Origin: Halioxenophilus aromaticivorans
Lineage (GTDB): Bacteria > Pseudomonadota > Gammaproteobacteria > Pseudomonadales > Cellvibrionaceae
Direction of reading: 5' to 3'
Assembly (NCBI RefSeq): GCF_042850945.1
Contig: NZ_AP031496.1
Coordinates: 62,001-126,000, forward strand
Length of the DNA stretch: 64,000 nt
Both the position numbers and the translations under genes were made by a program. Below are positions 20,997-30,399 of this stretch, in pieces. The notes beneath the pieces were generated by a model. The model was not told the origin of the DNA. It made no database searches and saw nothing but the letters and a program-made list of their open reading frames with translations. Position 1 is the stretch's first letter. Each line of letters starts with the position of its first letter.

Positions 20997-21629
20997 ATGT
21001 TTGGCATCGTCCACTTTGAAGCATTCCTACTGGCGTGCATATTACTTAACCTAATACCCGGGCCGGATACCTTCTATGTGCTTGGTCGTAGTTTGTCCCA
21101 GGGTAAACGTATCGGTGTTGCGTCTGCGCTGGGGATTTCTGGCGGTGCGTTATGCCATACGTTTGCAGCGGCCATCGGCTTATCGGCGATCATAACGGCC
21201 TCACACACGGCGTTTATGGCGGTCAAATTTATAGGCGCTGGGTACTTGATCTATCTCGGCATAAAGATGCTGCTATCCAAACCCGTATCCATGGGCAACC
21301 CCAATAGCTTTGGTCGCTCGAGTGGAGTGGCAGCGTTTAAGCAAGGCTTACTGACCAACGTTTCAAATCCCAAAGTAGCGTTGTTCTTTTTGGCATTTCT
21401 ACCGCAGTTTATTGAGCCAAATACAAGCTCTTACTTTTTGAGCTTTATGTTCTTGGGTTGTGTGTTTGTAACAACCAGTACCATTTGGTGTGTAGGCTTG
21501 GCCTGGTTGTCTGGACTGGCAAGTGCCCACCTAAAACAAAACCCAAAGATAATGGCGTACATCACTAAAGGAACCGGAGTCTTACTCGCGGGGCTTGGGC
21601 TGAGGTTAGCTTTGGTGAGCGATGATTAG
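20997..21629 (+). CDS. LysE/RhtB-family amino-acid exporter
   Basis: 210 residues and six predicted membrane helices. The N-terminus FLLACILLNLIPGPDTFYVLGR carries the family NLIPGPD motif, followed by GKRIGVASALGISGGALCHT and QGLLTNVSNPKVALFFLAFLPQF. It exports amino acids or analogues across the inner membrane; the substrate cannot be read from the sequence. Monocistronic; a TATGCGAT/ATCGCATA hairpin (21644-21665) follows the stop without a good T tract. The 359 bp to katG (21630-21988) is A+T-rich and I see no gene in it. Confidence 0.93.
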   Translation: MFGIVHFEAFLLACILLNLIPGPDTFYVLGRSLSQGKRIGVASALGISGGALCHTFAAAIGLSAIITASHTAFMAVKFIGAGYLIYLGIKMLLSKPVSMGNPNSFGRSSGVAAFKQGLLTNVSNPKVALFFLAFLPQFIEPNTSSYFLSFMFLGCVFVTTSTIWCVGLAWLSGLASAHLKQNPKIMAYITKGTGVLLAGLGLRLALVSDD

Positions 21630-21988
21630 TACCGCAAGCTGGGTATGCGATAAAAGAATCGCATAACTGGTTTTATGCTATTTGTGATTTGATAAATAGC
21701 GTCAGGCCGATCTGTATTAGAACTAATAAACTATCGAGCTGATTGTCATTAGCTATTTACCTAATGAATTCCGAGTTAAAAATACATTTGTTATTAAAAA
21801 TCATAATTAAAAATTCTAGATAAATTTGCTTAATCAATTCGATATAGAGTTCCAAGCTCTAATTGTTCTTGTAATGCCGTATAAAGATGCATTACGTTGT
21901 TGCTCGCTGTAAGCCCGAGTCACTTTAGTCGCAACGTATTATTTCAATATAAAAACATCTTTAGACGAAGAAGGACAAGGTAATCCCT

Positions 21989-24250
21989 ATGATAAATTCT
22001 AAAAAACTGATGCTAAGCGCGTTAGCCGTTGCGGTATCTTTAGCGGTCAGCACACCGGCCAGCACCGCCGAAATGACCAAGCCAGGTGGAGCGGTTGGTA
22101 TGGGCAAGGTGGCACCAAACCAAGCAAAATCCAATCTATTTTGGTGGCCAGAACAACTGGATCTCAGCCGTTTACGAGATCACGATTCACGTTCAAACCC
22201 GCTGGGCGAAGATTTTGATTACGCCAAAGCGTTTGCAGAACTCGACTACAACGCTTTAAAAGCCGATATCAATACAGTGCTAACTGATTCCCAAGACTGG
22301 TGGCCTGCAGACTGGGGTAACTACGGGCCATTGTTTATTCGGATGACTTGGCACTCGGCCGGTACCTACCGAACCATGGATGGCCGTGGAGGCGCCGGTG
22401 GTGGCCAACAGCGATTCGATCCGCTTAACAGCTGGCCAGATAACGCCAGCCTTGATAAAGCCCGCAGATTACTTTGGCCGGTAAAGCAAAAGTACGGCGA
22501 GCACATTTCCTGGGGCGACTTAATCGTTTTGGCGGGTAACGTCGCATTGGAAAACATGGGCTTTAAAACCTACGGTTTTGCTGCCGGTCGCGATGATGAC
22601 TGGGAACCAGACATGGTTTACTGGGGCCCAGAGGTAGTCATGCTGGCCAGTGACCGCCGAGGCAAAGATGGCAAATTAGAAAAGCCTCTGGCTGCTGTAC
22701 ACATGGGTTTGATATACGTAAACCCAGAGGGCCCTGGCGGCAAACCAGACCCAGTGGGCTCGGCAAAAAATATTCGTGAGTCCTTTGCGCGCATGGCAAT
22801 GAACGACGAAGAAACACTGGCCCTGGTTGCTGGTGGCCATACCTTTGGTAAATTGCACGGTGCGCACAAACCGGCTGACTGCTTAGAGCCAGAGCCCGGC
22901 GGCGCGCCGATTGAAGAACAAGGTTTTGGTTGGAAAAACAACTGCGGTAAAGGCCACTCCGAAGACACCATCACCAGCGGACTGGAAGGCGCTTGGACCC
23001 AAGCACCCACACGCTGGAGTTCGCTGTACTTACAAAACCTGTTAAACAACGAATGGGAGCTTACCCGCAGCCCAGCCGGTGCTGTGCAATGGCAGCCTAA
23101 AGATAAAGCACTGCACAAGACTGTGCCAGATGCCCACGTAAAAGGTAAATACAACCCGCCAGTAATGACCACGGCAGACATGGCGTTTAAATTTGACCCA
23201 GAGTACCGGAAAATCGCCGAACGCTTTGTGGCCGACCCTGAGGAATTCCGCCTAGCCTTTGCAAAAGCGTGGTACAAGCTAACTCACCGTGATATGGGCC
23301 CCATCGATAACTACATTGGCGGAGAAATTCCCAGCGAAGTTCACATTTGGCAAGACCCAATCGATAAGCCTACTTACAAGCTTATTGGTGACAAAGACGT
23401 TGCCAAACTAAAACGTGAGGTTTTAGATACCGGTATCTCCACCAGTGAATTAGTGCGCGTAGCCTGGGCTGCTGCAGCGTCCTACCGAGATACCGATATG
23501 CGCGGTGGCGCGAATGGTGCACGCATTGCGCTAGCGCCGCAAAAAGATTGGGCCGTAAACAACCCGAAAGACACCGCCAAGGTTGTTACCGAATTGAAAA
23601 AAATTCAGCAAAGCTTTAATGAAAAATCTGGCAAGAAGCAGGTTTCTTTGGCGGATTTAATCGTGCTTGCCGGTGCTGCCGGTATTGAAAAAGCCGCTGC
23701 CGATGCTGGTATGAATGTATCGGTTCCGTTTACTCCCGGCCGTGGCGATGCCACCCAGGAGCAAACCGACGTCAACTCCTTCAGCCTGTTAGAGCCTAAA
23801 GCAGACGGCTTTACAAACTACTACAGCACGGAACACTATTTATCGCCCGCAGAAGCGTTGGTTGATAAGGCGGACCAGCTTGCGCTCACCGTACCAGAAA
23901 TGACGGTATTGGTAGGCGGTTTGCGATCCTTAGGTGCTAATGCAGACGGTAGCAAACACGGTGTATTCACCAGTAAGCCAGGGACATTAAATAACGACTT
24001 CTTTGTAGAGTTGTTGGATATGTCTACCAAATGGCGTAAAGCCGGTGACGATGGCCTTTACGAAGGCGTAGATCGTAAATCCGGCAAAGTTAAATTTACT
24101 GCAACACCGGTGGATTTAATTTTTGGCTCCAATACCGAGTTGCGCGCCGTGGCTGAAGTGTATGCGTTTGATACCTCTAAGCAGCGTTTCGTAGAAGACT
24201 TTGTCAGTGCTTGGGTCAAAGTAATGACGGCGGACCGCCACGATATGTAA
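21989..24250 (+). CDS. katG: Catalase-peroxidase with signal peptide (KatG/KatP type)
   Basis: 753 residues. A Sec signal peptide (MLSALAVAVSLAVSTPASTA) precedes the mature enzyme, so this is an exported form, as in E. coli O157 KatP, rather than the cytoplasmic KatG. Distal heme pocket R118, W121, H122 in RMTWHSAGTYR; the tyrosine of the Met-Tyr-Trp adduct in MGLIYVNPEGPGG and the methionine in ARMAMNDEE; the proximal histidine in LVAGGHTFGKLHGA. Both the active N-terminal and the inactive C-terminal peroxidase domains are full length. It removes H2O2 in the periplasm using heme. No OxyR site was identified by eye. A strong terminator follows. Confidence 0.95.
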   Translation: MINSKKLMLSALAVAVSLAVSTPASTAEMTKPGGAVGMGKVAPNQAKSNLFWWPEQLDLSRLRDHDSRSNPLGEDFDYAKAFAELDYNALKADINTVLTDSQDWWPADWGNYGPLFIRMTWHSAGTYRTMDGRGGAGGGQQRFDPLNSWPDNASLDKARRLLWPVKQKYGEHISWGDLIVLAGNVALENMGFKTYGFAAGRDDDWEPDMVYWGPEVVMLASDRRGKDGKLEKPLAAVHMGLIYVNPEGPGGKPDPVGSAKNIRESFARMAMNDEETLALVAGGHTFGKLHGAHKPADCLEPEPGGAPIEEQGFGWKNNCGKGHSEDTITSGLEGAWTQAPTRWSSLYLQNLLNNEWELTRSPAGAVQWQPKDKALHKTVPDAHVKGKYNPPVMTTADMAFKFDPEYRKIAERFVADPEEFRLAFAKAWYKLTHRDMGPIDNYIGGEIPSEVHIWQDPIDKPTYKLIGDKDVAKLKREVLDTGISTSELVRVAWAAAASYRDTDMRGGANGARIALAPQKDWAVNNPKDTAKVVTELKKIQQSFNEKSGKKQVSLADLIVLAGAAGIEKAAADAGMNVSVPFTPGRGDATQEQTDVNSFSLLEPKADGFTNYYSTEHYLSPAEALVDKADQLALTVPEMTVLVGGLRSLGANADGSKHGVFTSKPGTLNNDFFVELLDMSTKWRKAGDDGLYEGVDRKSGKVKFTATPVDLIFGSNTELRAVAEVYAFDTSKQRFVEDFVSAWVKVMTADRHDM

Positions 24251-24260
24251 TTTGTTTTAT

Positions 24261-24290
24261 GCCCGCCGGATTTCCGGCGGGCTTTCTATT
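24261..24290 (+). terminator. Rho-independent terminator after katG
   Basis: GCCCGCCGG / CCGGCGGGC (24261-24269 with 24273-24281) and tail TTTCTATTTCT. Confidence 0.85.
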
Positions 24291-24509
24291 TCTACCTATT
24301 AGTTTTGTAATCACGAACCCTCACCTCAAAAAGCCCTTCCTTTATCCGCACTGCATCGGTGCAACGCTTGTCACGTCAGTAATCTTTACGGCATAAAATT
24401 TCAGCGTAACGCGTAAAAGTTATTCAGGTTTGTCGGACTGTGAACCTGATCACAAGAGCAAATCTTATACTAATAACAAACCTTAATTTAACGTGCTCGG
24501 AGATGACAC

Positions 24510-24926
24510 ATGAACGACCGTAGCTGGATGATTAACCCAAAAGCCGTACGCGCAGCCAAACAATGTATTCAAATCGTCCGCGATGAATTGGGCGTTAAAT
24601 TACTGTTGTCTAATCCGGATTTTTTGCATCTATTAACCGAATACGCAGAGCTAACGGATTCCGAAGCACTGCAAGCCTCATTGGCTGAATTAATGGTATT
24701 TGCCGGTGTTGGTAACACGGCCGCAAAGCTCAATGCCACAGACAATACCGTGGTAAATATCCGCCAAGAGTCGGCCATACCCATGGAAACAAGCCCGGCG
24801 CCACCTACTCTTAAAGAACTCATCGACAACAACGAAACCATCGAATGCGGCGGTAAAATGTATCAACGCTGGCGCGATGGCAAAGAGTTTTCTGGATTAT
24901 ATCGAGGCCAACCAACCTATCGATAA
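24510..24926 (+). CDS. Uncharacterised soluble protein
   Basis: 138 residues, no signal peptide. Helical N-terminal half (NPKAVRAAKQCIQIVRDELG ... LTEYAELTDSEALQASLAEL), a Pro-rich linker (METSPAPPTLKEL), then a compact C-terminal segment IECGGKMYQRWRDGKEFSGL. That ending resembles short motifs closing small DUF domains, but I do not recognise the family. A purine-rich SD (tcggagatgacac) precedes the ATG. Monocistronic, 259 bp after katG. Confidence 0.7.
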   Translation: MNDRSWMINPKAVRAAKQCIQIVRDELGVKLLLSNPDFLHLLTEYAELTDSEALQASLAELMVFAGVGNTAAKLNATDNTVVNIRQESAIPMETSPAPPTLKELIDNNETIECGGKMYQRWRDGKEFSGLYRGQPTYR

Positions 24927-25100
24927 GGCGTCGATAAAATAAAACCGGCTTATATTAAGGGCGACTCAAAAAACCGCTAACCACGGATTGCTGCCACGTT
25001 ATCTGAATAAATCGACCAGAAAATAGAATACGTTGACCGATGCTTAGATTAAGAATATTTTGAGCGCATTCTCAGGAGCACCAGTTTACAAGGAAGTAAT

Positions 25101-25346
25101 ATGCCGTTTAATCATTCGCATTATAGCAAGTCTATTTGGTTGGCCAGCTTTTTATTTGTCGGTACCATAGCCTTTAGTATGGCCCACGCCCAAAATCCAT
25201 TTCGCTCTGCGAATAACGAATATCTACAAGCCAATAATTGCGTAGCCACCGGTGAAGTAGAAAGTGCTAGCGTATTGGTAAATGGTAGACTACGCAGTGT
25301 GGAGTGGCGTTACTACCAATGTGATAGTGGTTTGGCGCGTTTGTAA
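25101..25346 (+). CDS. Small exported protein of unknown function
   Basis: 81 residues. Signal peptide SIWLASFLFVGTIAFSMAHA with cleavage likely before QNPF; mature part about 50 residues with two cysteines (NNCVATGE, YYQCDSG), suitable for one disulfide. The pattern V-N-G-R-L-R-S-V-E-W-R-Y-Y-Q-C looks like a short beta-structure. No known family recognised. AGGAAG precedes the ATG. Confidence 0.65.
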   Translation: MPFNHSHYSKSIWLASFLFVGTIAFSMAHAQNPFRSANNEYLQANNCVATGEVESASVLVNGRLRSVEWRYYQCDSGLARL

Positions 25347-25348
25347 CT

Positions 25349-25367
25349 TGCTCTCCAAAAGAGAGCA
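25349..25367 (+). terminator. Hairpin just after the small exported gene
   Basis: TGCTCTC / GAGAGCA 7-bp stem with loop CAAAA, no T tract. May be a weak terminator or an RNA-stabilising end. The remaining 300 bp up to 25669 show no gene. Confidence 0.35.
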
Positions 25368-25669
25368 CATCGAGGTAATGCGTTGATAATCTCCAAGGCT
25401 AAAGCAGCGCATCTACATATTGTGCGTAACGCAAAATTAAGAAGTAACCACAACATTTAAGAGGCGAGTTCCCAGCCGCTAAAAACACACTTCGTCTAAC
25501 TGTTCGTTTTAGACTATTTTCTCCCGCCTAGGCACAAGCTTTTCGCGCATCTACCGCAGTATTATAAAAACTAGCGGTTGTAAAACCATCTATTTAGTTT
25601 ACCGTATATAGCCATAGTAAATATCCCTATGTAAATTGCAATGTCTCGAAATTGGCAGGTGCTAGATCG

Positions 25670-26332
25670 ATGCTGTTGGTGACTAAAGTCAGTAAACGTT
25701 ATGCTACTAGCTCAGCAGCGTTATTTAGCGGTATTACCCTAAAAGTTGCCGCAGGCGAATCCCTGGCCATCATGGGCGCGTCCGGCTGCGGTAAGTCCAC
25801 GTTGCTGAATATCATAGCGGGGTTAGTTACCAGCGACTCTGGCAGTGTGGTTATCGATGGGCAAGAAACCAGTGGCCTTGCTGAATCACTGCGAGACGCT
25901 TTCAGGGCGGCCCACATAGGCATGGTATTTCAGCAATTCAACCTCATCGATTGCCTCTCTGTGGTAGACAACATTACCCTACCTGCGCGCTATCTAAAGC
26001 GGCCCTATCAGCAACGCCTAGCGCTGTTATTACAGAGTATGGGCCTGGAGCACAAACAGAACTCGGCCATTGGTGACTTATCCGGTGGCGAGCAACAGCG
26101 GGTTGCCATTGCCAGAGCGCTTATCCATTCCCCCAAATTGATCCTGGCGGACGAGCCCACCGGCAACCTGGATGAAGCCACCAGCGATACCGTAGCGGAT
26201 TGCCTATTTAGCCTGGCCAAATCCCACGGTGCAGCCTTGGTAGTGGTCACCCACGCAAAGGAGATCGCCGCCCGGGCAGATCGGGCTGTGGTGATTAAAC
26301 ATGGGCAATTAGAGCCGCTTACTAACCTATGA
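25670..26332 (+). CDS. ABC transporter ATP-binding protein (MacB/LolD-like, AttE-like)
   Basis: 220 residues from ATG 25670; a TTG at 25652 would add six residues and is less likely. Walker A is GASGCGKSTLLN, the Q-loop GMVFQQFNLIDCLSV, the signature LSGGEQQRVAIARALIHSP, Walker B LILADEPTGNLD and the switch VVTHAKEIAARAD. This is the LolD/MacB/FtsE subfamily that partners FtsX-like permeases and couples to periplasmic or lipoprotein substrates. It overlaps the next gene by 4 bp (ATGA), so they form one transporter. Confidence 0.92.
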   Translation: MLLVTKVSKRYATSSAALFSGITLKVAAGESLAIMGASGCGKSTLLNIIAGLVTSDSGSVVIDGQETSGLAESLRDAFRAAHIGMVFQQFNLIDCLSVVDNITLPARYLKRPYQQRLALLLQSMGLEHKQNSAIGDLSGGEQQRVAIARALIHSPKLILADEPTGNLDEATSDTVADCLFSLAKSHGAALVVVTHAKEIAARADRAVVIKHGQLEPLTNL

Positions 26333-29300
26333 TGTGGGTTGTGCTTGGGGTATTCGTTCAGCACGCTAAGCGCCATTGGCCCTATGTGCTGCTCATGCTG
26401 TTTGCTTTAATCACTGCAGGCAGTGGCCTGAGTAGTGTGTTGGTAATTAACCAAGCCGCGCTAGCGGCGCTCACTCCGGCCCAAGGCCCGGCGTATCAAA
26501 TTGTTGCCAAACCTGGCCAAACCATCACCATGGCCCACTATGGCCGGTTGCGGCAGCAAGGTGTTATTGATGGCATTGCCGTTGCCCACCGGGAAGTTCG
26601 TATAAAACAGCAGGTAATCGACGTTTATGGCGTGGATGCCTGGCCGCTATTGAATAATCGCCTGCAGCTTGGTGGCGAGTATGGGAGCCTGAACAAAGTA
26701 GGTACTGGCCGAGCGTGGATCTCGCACTCAGCAGCCAATAAACTGAAGCTTACGCCCGGGGCAACGCTCACGTTACCCGATGATAAGCAAACCCCGCCTT
26801 TAGCCATAAGCGAGGCCGCACTGAATCCTCTACCGGGGTTATCCGATAATGCCTTGGTCTTACCCATCACAGATTATTTTGCGTTATTCGCTGACGACGT
26901 TGTTCAACCCTTACAAGCCATCTTTGTGCTCAGCAAGCGCAGCCCATCCGAACTACAGCAGCTAAAAGCACAGCTGCCCGCTGAATTAATATTACAAGCC
27001 ACTACGCTGCCGATAGATTCCCAAACCATGGGCAAGAGCTTTTCGTTCCACCTGGTTGCTATGGCTGGGCTGTTAACGGTAGTGAGCTTATTTATTGTCA
27101 CCAATGCGTTGTCCATGTTGTTGGCGTTTAGGCGGCAAACCATTGGCCATTTGCACAAATTAGGCGTGGCAAAAAAAAGCATTACCCAAGCGTTGTGTAT
27201 AGAGCTGTCTCTGTATTGTGTGGTGGGTAGTTTAGTGGGCGTGTTGCTGGGGTTTTGGTTAATTACGTATTTTGCCACAGGCATAAGCACCAATTTAACG
27301 AATCTGCTGCGCGCACCGTTTTCACTTAGCTCGATTTCGTTTCTATCGGTTGGGTTACTGTGTTTATTTTTGTGTGCGGTGGGTATGGCTGTGGCGGTGG
27401 TGCTGCCCCTACGCCAGGCATTACAAACTGAGCCCAAATCACAGGCTAGCAAGGCTGGTGTTATTACTGGGGCTAGGGCTAGGGTAATGACCTCAGTAGT
27501 GGCTTTGATAATGGCAGCTGCAATCATTATTTTGCTTTTGAAGAGTAAAACCAAAGAGGCAGACCTAGCCGCACTGGCATTGTTTATATTGCTTGGCAGC
27601 CTAGTGGTAACAGCCGCATTACCCGGGCTATTGGCAACACTGGTTAATCCATTCACCCTGCGTTGGCCATTGCTGCATTGGGCCTTGGCCAGTGCCAGTG
27701 GTTTATCTCGCCGCTGCAAACTGGCCGCCAGCTCTTACTTTATTGCATTGGTAAGTGCGGTAGGCCTAAGCGGTATGGTGGATAGCTTTCGTACCGCTAC
27801 CGACCAATGGTTGCAGCAACGCCTAGCTGCACCGGCCTACGTGTATACCGAGGCACCCACACAAGTACCAAGTACAGATAACATCCGCGTTCAAACTCGC
27901 CGTATAGCCCACGGCAAAATTAACGGCGTAGCAATGGAAATTACCGAACTACCGACCACAGAACATTACCAGCAAAGCATGGTATTTGCCCAATCTACCA
28001 ATGATGTGTGGCGAGGGTTTACTCAGGGTAATGGCCTTTTATTAAACCAACAATTTGCCTACCGCAACGGCATAGGCATAGAAGACCAACTAACGCTGGC
28101 GATTAATGGCAATACAAGGCCCATGAGGGTGCTGGGTATTTATAAAGACTTTGGTAACCCCAATGGCCAGGGCATAGTTGCCCCCAGTGTGCTTACGGCA
28201 ACAGGCCCAGGGGCAACTACTCTGGCGGATGTGGTAGCGCTACACCCGGTTAGGCCCGTAGCGGATTGGCAGCCCTATAAAACGCTGTTGGCTAATACGC
28301 TAAGCGACGCCTCGTTTATTACCAAGCAGGAATTAATCGATGTCTCTATGGCGGTGTTTGATCAAACCTTTGTATTAACCGATGGGCTAACCGTGGTTGC
28401 ACTAATTGTGGCCGCGTTTTCGTTTGCAATTACCATCGCACTGTTATCCCAGCATTTAAAAAGTAATATCCAAACGTTAAGTGCTATAGGTATTAATTTT
28501 CGATCCATTCGGCGTGCCGTGTTTAGCCAGTTTATTGTGATTTGCCTGTTGGTGTCTTTGCTGGCCATACCGTTTGGTATAGGCCTGGCGTACTTGTTAA
28601 TTACCACGGTTAATATCAACGCATTCGGCTGGACCTACCCGTTGAATATTTCCCCTGTAAAATTATTGGCTATTGTAGGCGCCGGGTTTGTAGGCTTATT
28701 ACTGGTGTGTTGGCTAGCCATACAGCGCAGCACCAGCCACCGACTGCCACCGGGCTACTCGGCACTGGCCGTGGCTGGCTTGTTGATTATAAGCACGTTT
28801 TTAGTGGGTTGCTCGCAGGAAGACCGGGCACCTATCTTTGGTGGCTTTAACCAAGCGCCTACGGATTACGTTTATAAAACGGTGGATAAAGCGAATGCGA
28901 TAAATCTACCGGCAGACCACGCGCCTCATAATGAATATCAATTAGAGTGGTGGTACTTAACCAGCGTATTAAGGGATGAGCAGCAGCGGACCTATCCATT
29001 CCAATATACTGTGTTTCGGTTTAACCAAAACGGCAAGCAAACCTATATGGCCCATGCCTCCTTGCACTCGCCGGATAACCATTGGTTTGAGCAGCGTTTC
29101 GCCGAGCCGGGCTTGCCCTATTTTAAATCTGAAACACAGCCATTTTTACTTAGCCTGGATAACTGGCAATGGCAGGGTGCGCAATCCGGCGAGCCATTCC
29201 CAGCACAGCTAACCATTCCTTTTTGGCAGGGGCCAAAGGTATCCGTATCTTTGCAGCCAACAGGGCCTTATGTGCTCCAGGGTGAGGGTGGGGTGAGTGT

Positions 29301-29853
29301 TAAATCGGCGGATGCTAACCATGTATCCTATTACTACAGCCAGCCATTTTTAAGCGCCACGGTACAAGTGCAAAACGAGAGTTCTGCTGATGGCACTACT
29401 CTCGGTACTGCTCCTGTTAGCACTACAAAATTAACCGGTAACGCCTGGTACGATCACGAATGGACGTCGCAATTGGTTAGCGAACAAGTGAATGGCTGGG
29501 ATTGGTTCTCCATTCACCTAAACAATGGCGATAAAATAATGGCCTTTAGGTTGCGAATTCACCAAAAGGCGGATTTTATTACTGGTAACTACATTCAAAG
29601 TAATGGCGTGCGACAACCGCTTAACCAAAATCAAATGTCCTTACAGCCGGCAAACCAAAACGCGGTGCCGCTGGAATGGCAATTGGCAATTCCCAGCAGA
29701 AATCTCTCTCTTACCATTTCACCCATAAAACAGCAGCAGTGGAATTGTGGCTTGTTCACTTACTATGAAGGCGGAGTGAACGTGGCCGGTACCCACGCAG
29801 GGGAGGGCTTTATGGAGCTAACCGGGTATCCACACGGCGATGAAGGTTGCTGA
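26329..29853 (+). CDS. FtsX-type ABC permease fused to an AttH/CrtC-like lipoprotein domain
   Basis: 1174 residues. Residues 1-810 are a duplicated FtsX/MacB-type permease: an N-terminal helix, a periplasmic domain (with the GVDAWPLLNNRLQLGGEYGS region), a three-helix block near 240-355, further helices near 385-480, a second periplasmic domain and a last three-helix block near 690-805. Without a stop, a new hydrophobic segment VAGLLIISTFLVGCSQ (Cys near residue 828) follows. It looks exactly like a lipoprotein signal. The C-terminal 340 residues (NEYQLEWWYLTSVLRD, YPFQYTVFRFN, AWYDHEWTSQ, GWDWFSIHLNNGDKIMAFRL) are a CrtC/AttH lipocalin-like domain. In Agrobacterium att and many proteobacteria these are separate genes. 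Function in lipid or hydrophobic-compound export is inferred. Confidence 0.9.
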   Translation: MMWVVLGVFVQHAKRHWPYVLLMLFALITAGSGLSSVLVINQAALAALTPAQGPAYQIVAKPGQTITMAHYGRLRQQGVIDGIAVAHREVRIKQQVIDVYGVDAWPLLNNRLQLGGEYGSLNKVGTGRAWISHSAANKLKLTPGATLTLPDDKQTPPLAISEAALNPLPGLSDNALVLPITDYFALFADDVVQPLQAIFVLSKRSPSELQQLKAQLPAELILQATTLPIDSQTMGKSFSFHLVAMAGLLTVVSLFIVTNALSMLLAFRRQTIGHLHKLGVAKKSITQALCIELSLYCVVGSLVGVLLGFWLITYFATGISTNLTNLLRAPFSLSSISFLSVGLLCLFLCAVGMAVAVVLPLRQALQTEPKSQASKAGVITGARARVMTSVVALIMAAAIIILLLKSKTKEADLAALALFILLGSLVVTAALPGLLATLVNPFTLRWPLLHWALASASGLSRRCKLAASSYFIALVSAVGLSGMVDSFRTATDQWLQQRLAAPAYVYTEAPTQVPSTDNIRVQTRRIAHGKINGVAMEITELPTTEHYQQSMVFAQSTNDVWRGFTQGNGLLLNQQFAYRNGIGIEDQLTLAINGNTRPMRVLGIYKDFGNPNGQGIVAPSVLTATGPGATTLADVVALHPVRPVADWQPYKTLLANTLSDASFITKQELIDVSMAVFDQTFVLTDGLTVVALIVAAFSFAITIALLSQHLKSNIQTLSAIGINFRSIRRAVFSQFIVICLLVSLLAIPFGIGLAYLLITTVNINAFGWTYPLNISPVKLLAIVGAGFVGLLLVCWLAIQRSTSHRLPPGYSALAVAGLLIISTFLVGCSQEDRAPIFGGFNQAPTDYVYKTVDKANAINLPADHAPHNEYQLEWWYLTSVLRDEQQRTYPFQYTVFRFNQNGKQTYMAHASLHSPDNHWFEQRFAEPGLPYFKSETQPFLLSLDNWQWQGAQSGEPFPAQLTIPFWQGPKVSVSLQPTGPYVLQGEGGVSVKSADANHVSYYYSQPFLSATVQVQNESSADGTTLGTAPVSTTKLTGNAWYDHEWTSQLVSEQVNGWDWFSIHLNNGDKIMAFRLRIHQKADFITGNYIQSNGVRQPLNQNQMSLQPANQNAVPLEWQLAIPSRNLSLTISPIKQQQWNCGLFTYYEGGVNVAGTHAGEGFMELTGYPHGDEGC

Positions 29854-30399
29854 CGTGAAGTTTAAAATGCTAGCTGGGTGCCAAGCTCTATAAACTGATT
29901 CGCCCAGGGCCAACCGACTTATCTCTGCTTTACTGATCATCTTTAAATGCAATTATTACATCCAATGTGTAATAAACGCTTTTGTTGACTCGGAAGTTTG
30001 CACCAGTGCTACCTTGACCTTACCTAACAAAAAATCCATTCAGAACTACCATGACGGATGCAATCGCCCCTTCCTGCCTATTAATAAACCTATATTCAAG
30101 CAGTATGTGCTCTCTCCTAGTCCGTCTCTTGTAATTCCTTTCTCGCAATAAAAAGCAGATTGTCAGCGTATTTTATGCTCAGGCATGTGCTTTGCTAACA
30201 AAGAGTTTGTTAGACACTACAAATGGAGTGGCCGGGCCCAATTGACACTCGTATGCAGGTTACGCGATGTTGCTGCATACAACGATGATCGATCAATTTT
30301 CAGTAATCCGGTCATTTCGATTCTCCAATCATTCTCATTCGTCGGCTTTGGCAGTAGCAAAGCTGACAGCTCGTCGAAAGTTAACTGAGGCGGTAATAA
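29854..30399. other. 546-bp stretch without a convincing gene
   Basis: Low-similarity spacer between the ABC transporter and the SDR/GH13 operon. The only ORF of note (30185-30388) has no ribosome site and an improbable composition. GAGGCGG at 30388-30394 is the likely Shine-Dalgarno of the SDR gene. No repeats or terminator recognised. Confidence 0.5.

Noticed and set aside
22618..23277. 219-aa antisense ORF in katG
   Set aside because: Mirror frame of a strongly coding gene; no independent support.
30185..30388. 67-aa ORF before the SDR gene
   Set aside because: No ribosome site, composition unlike neighbours, ends exactly in the leader of the SDR gene.
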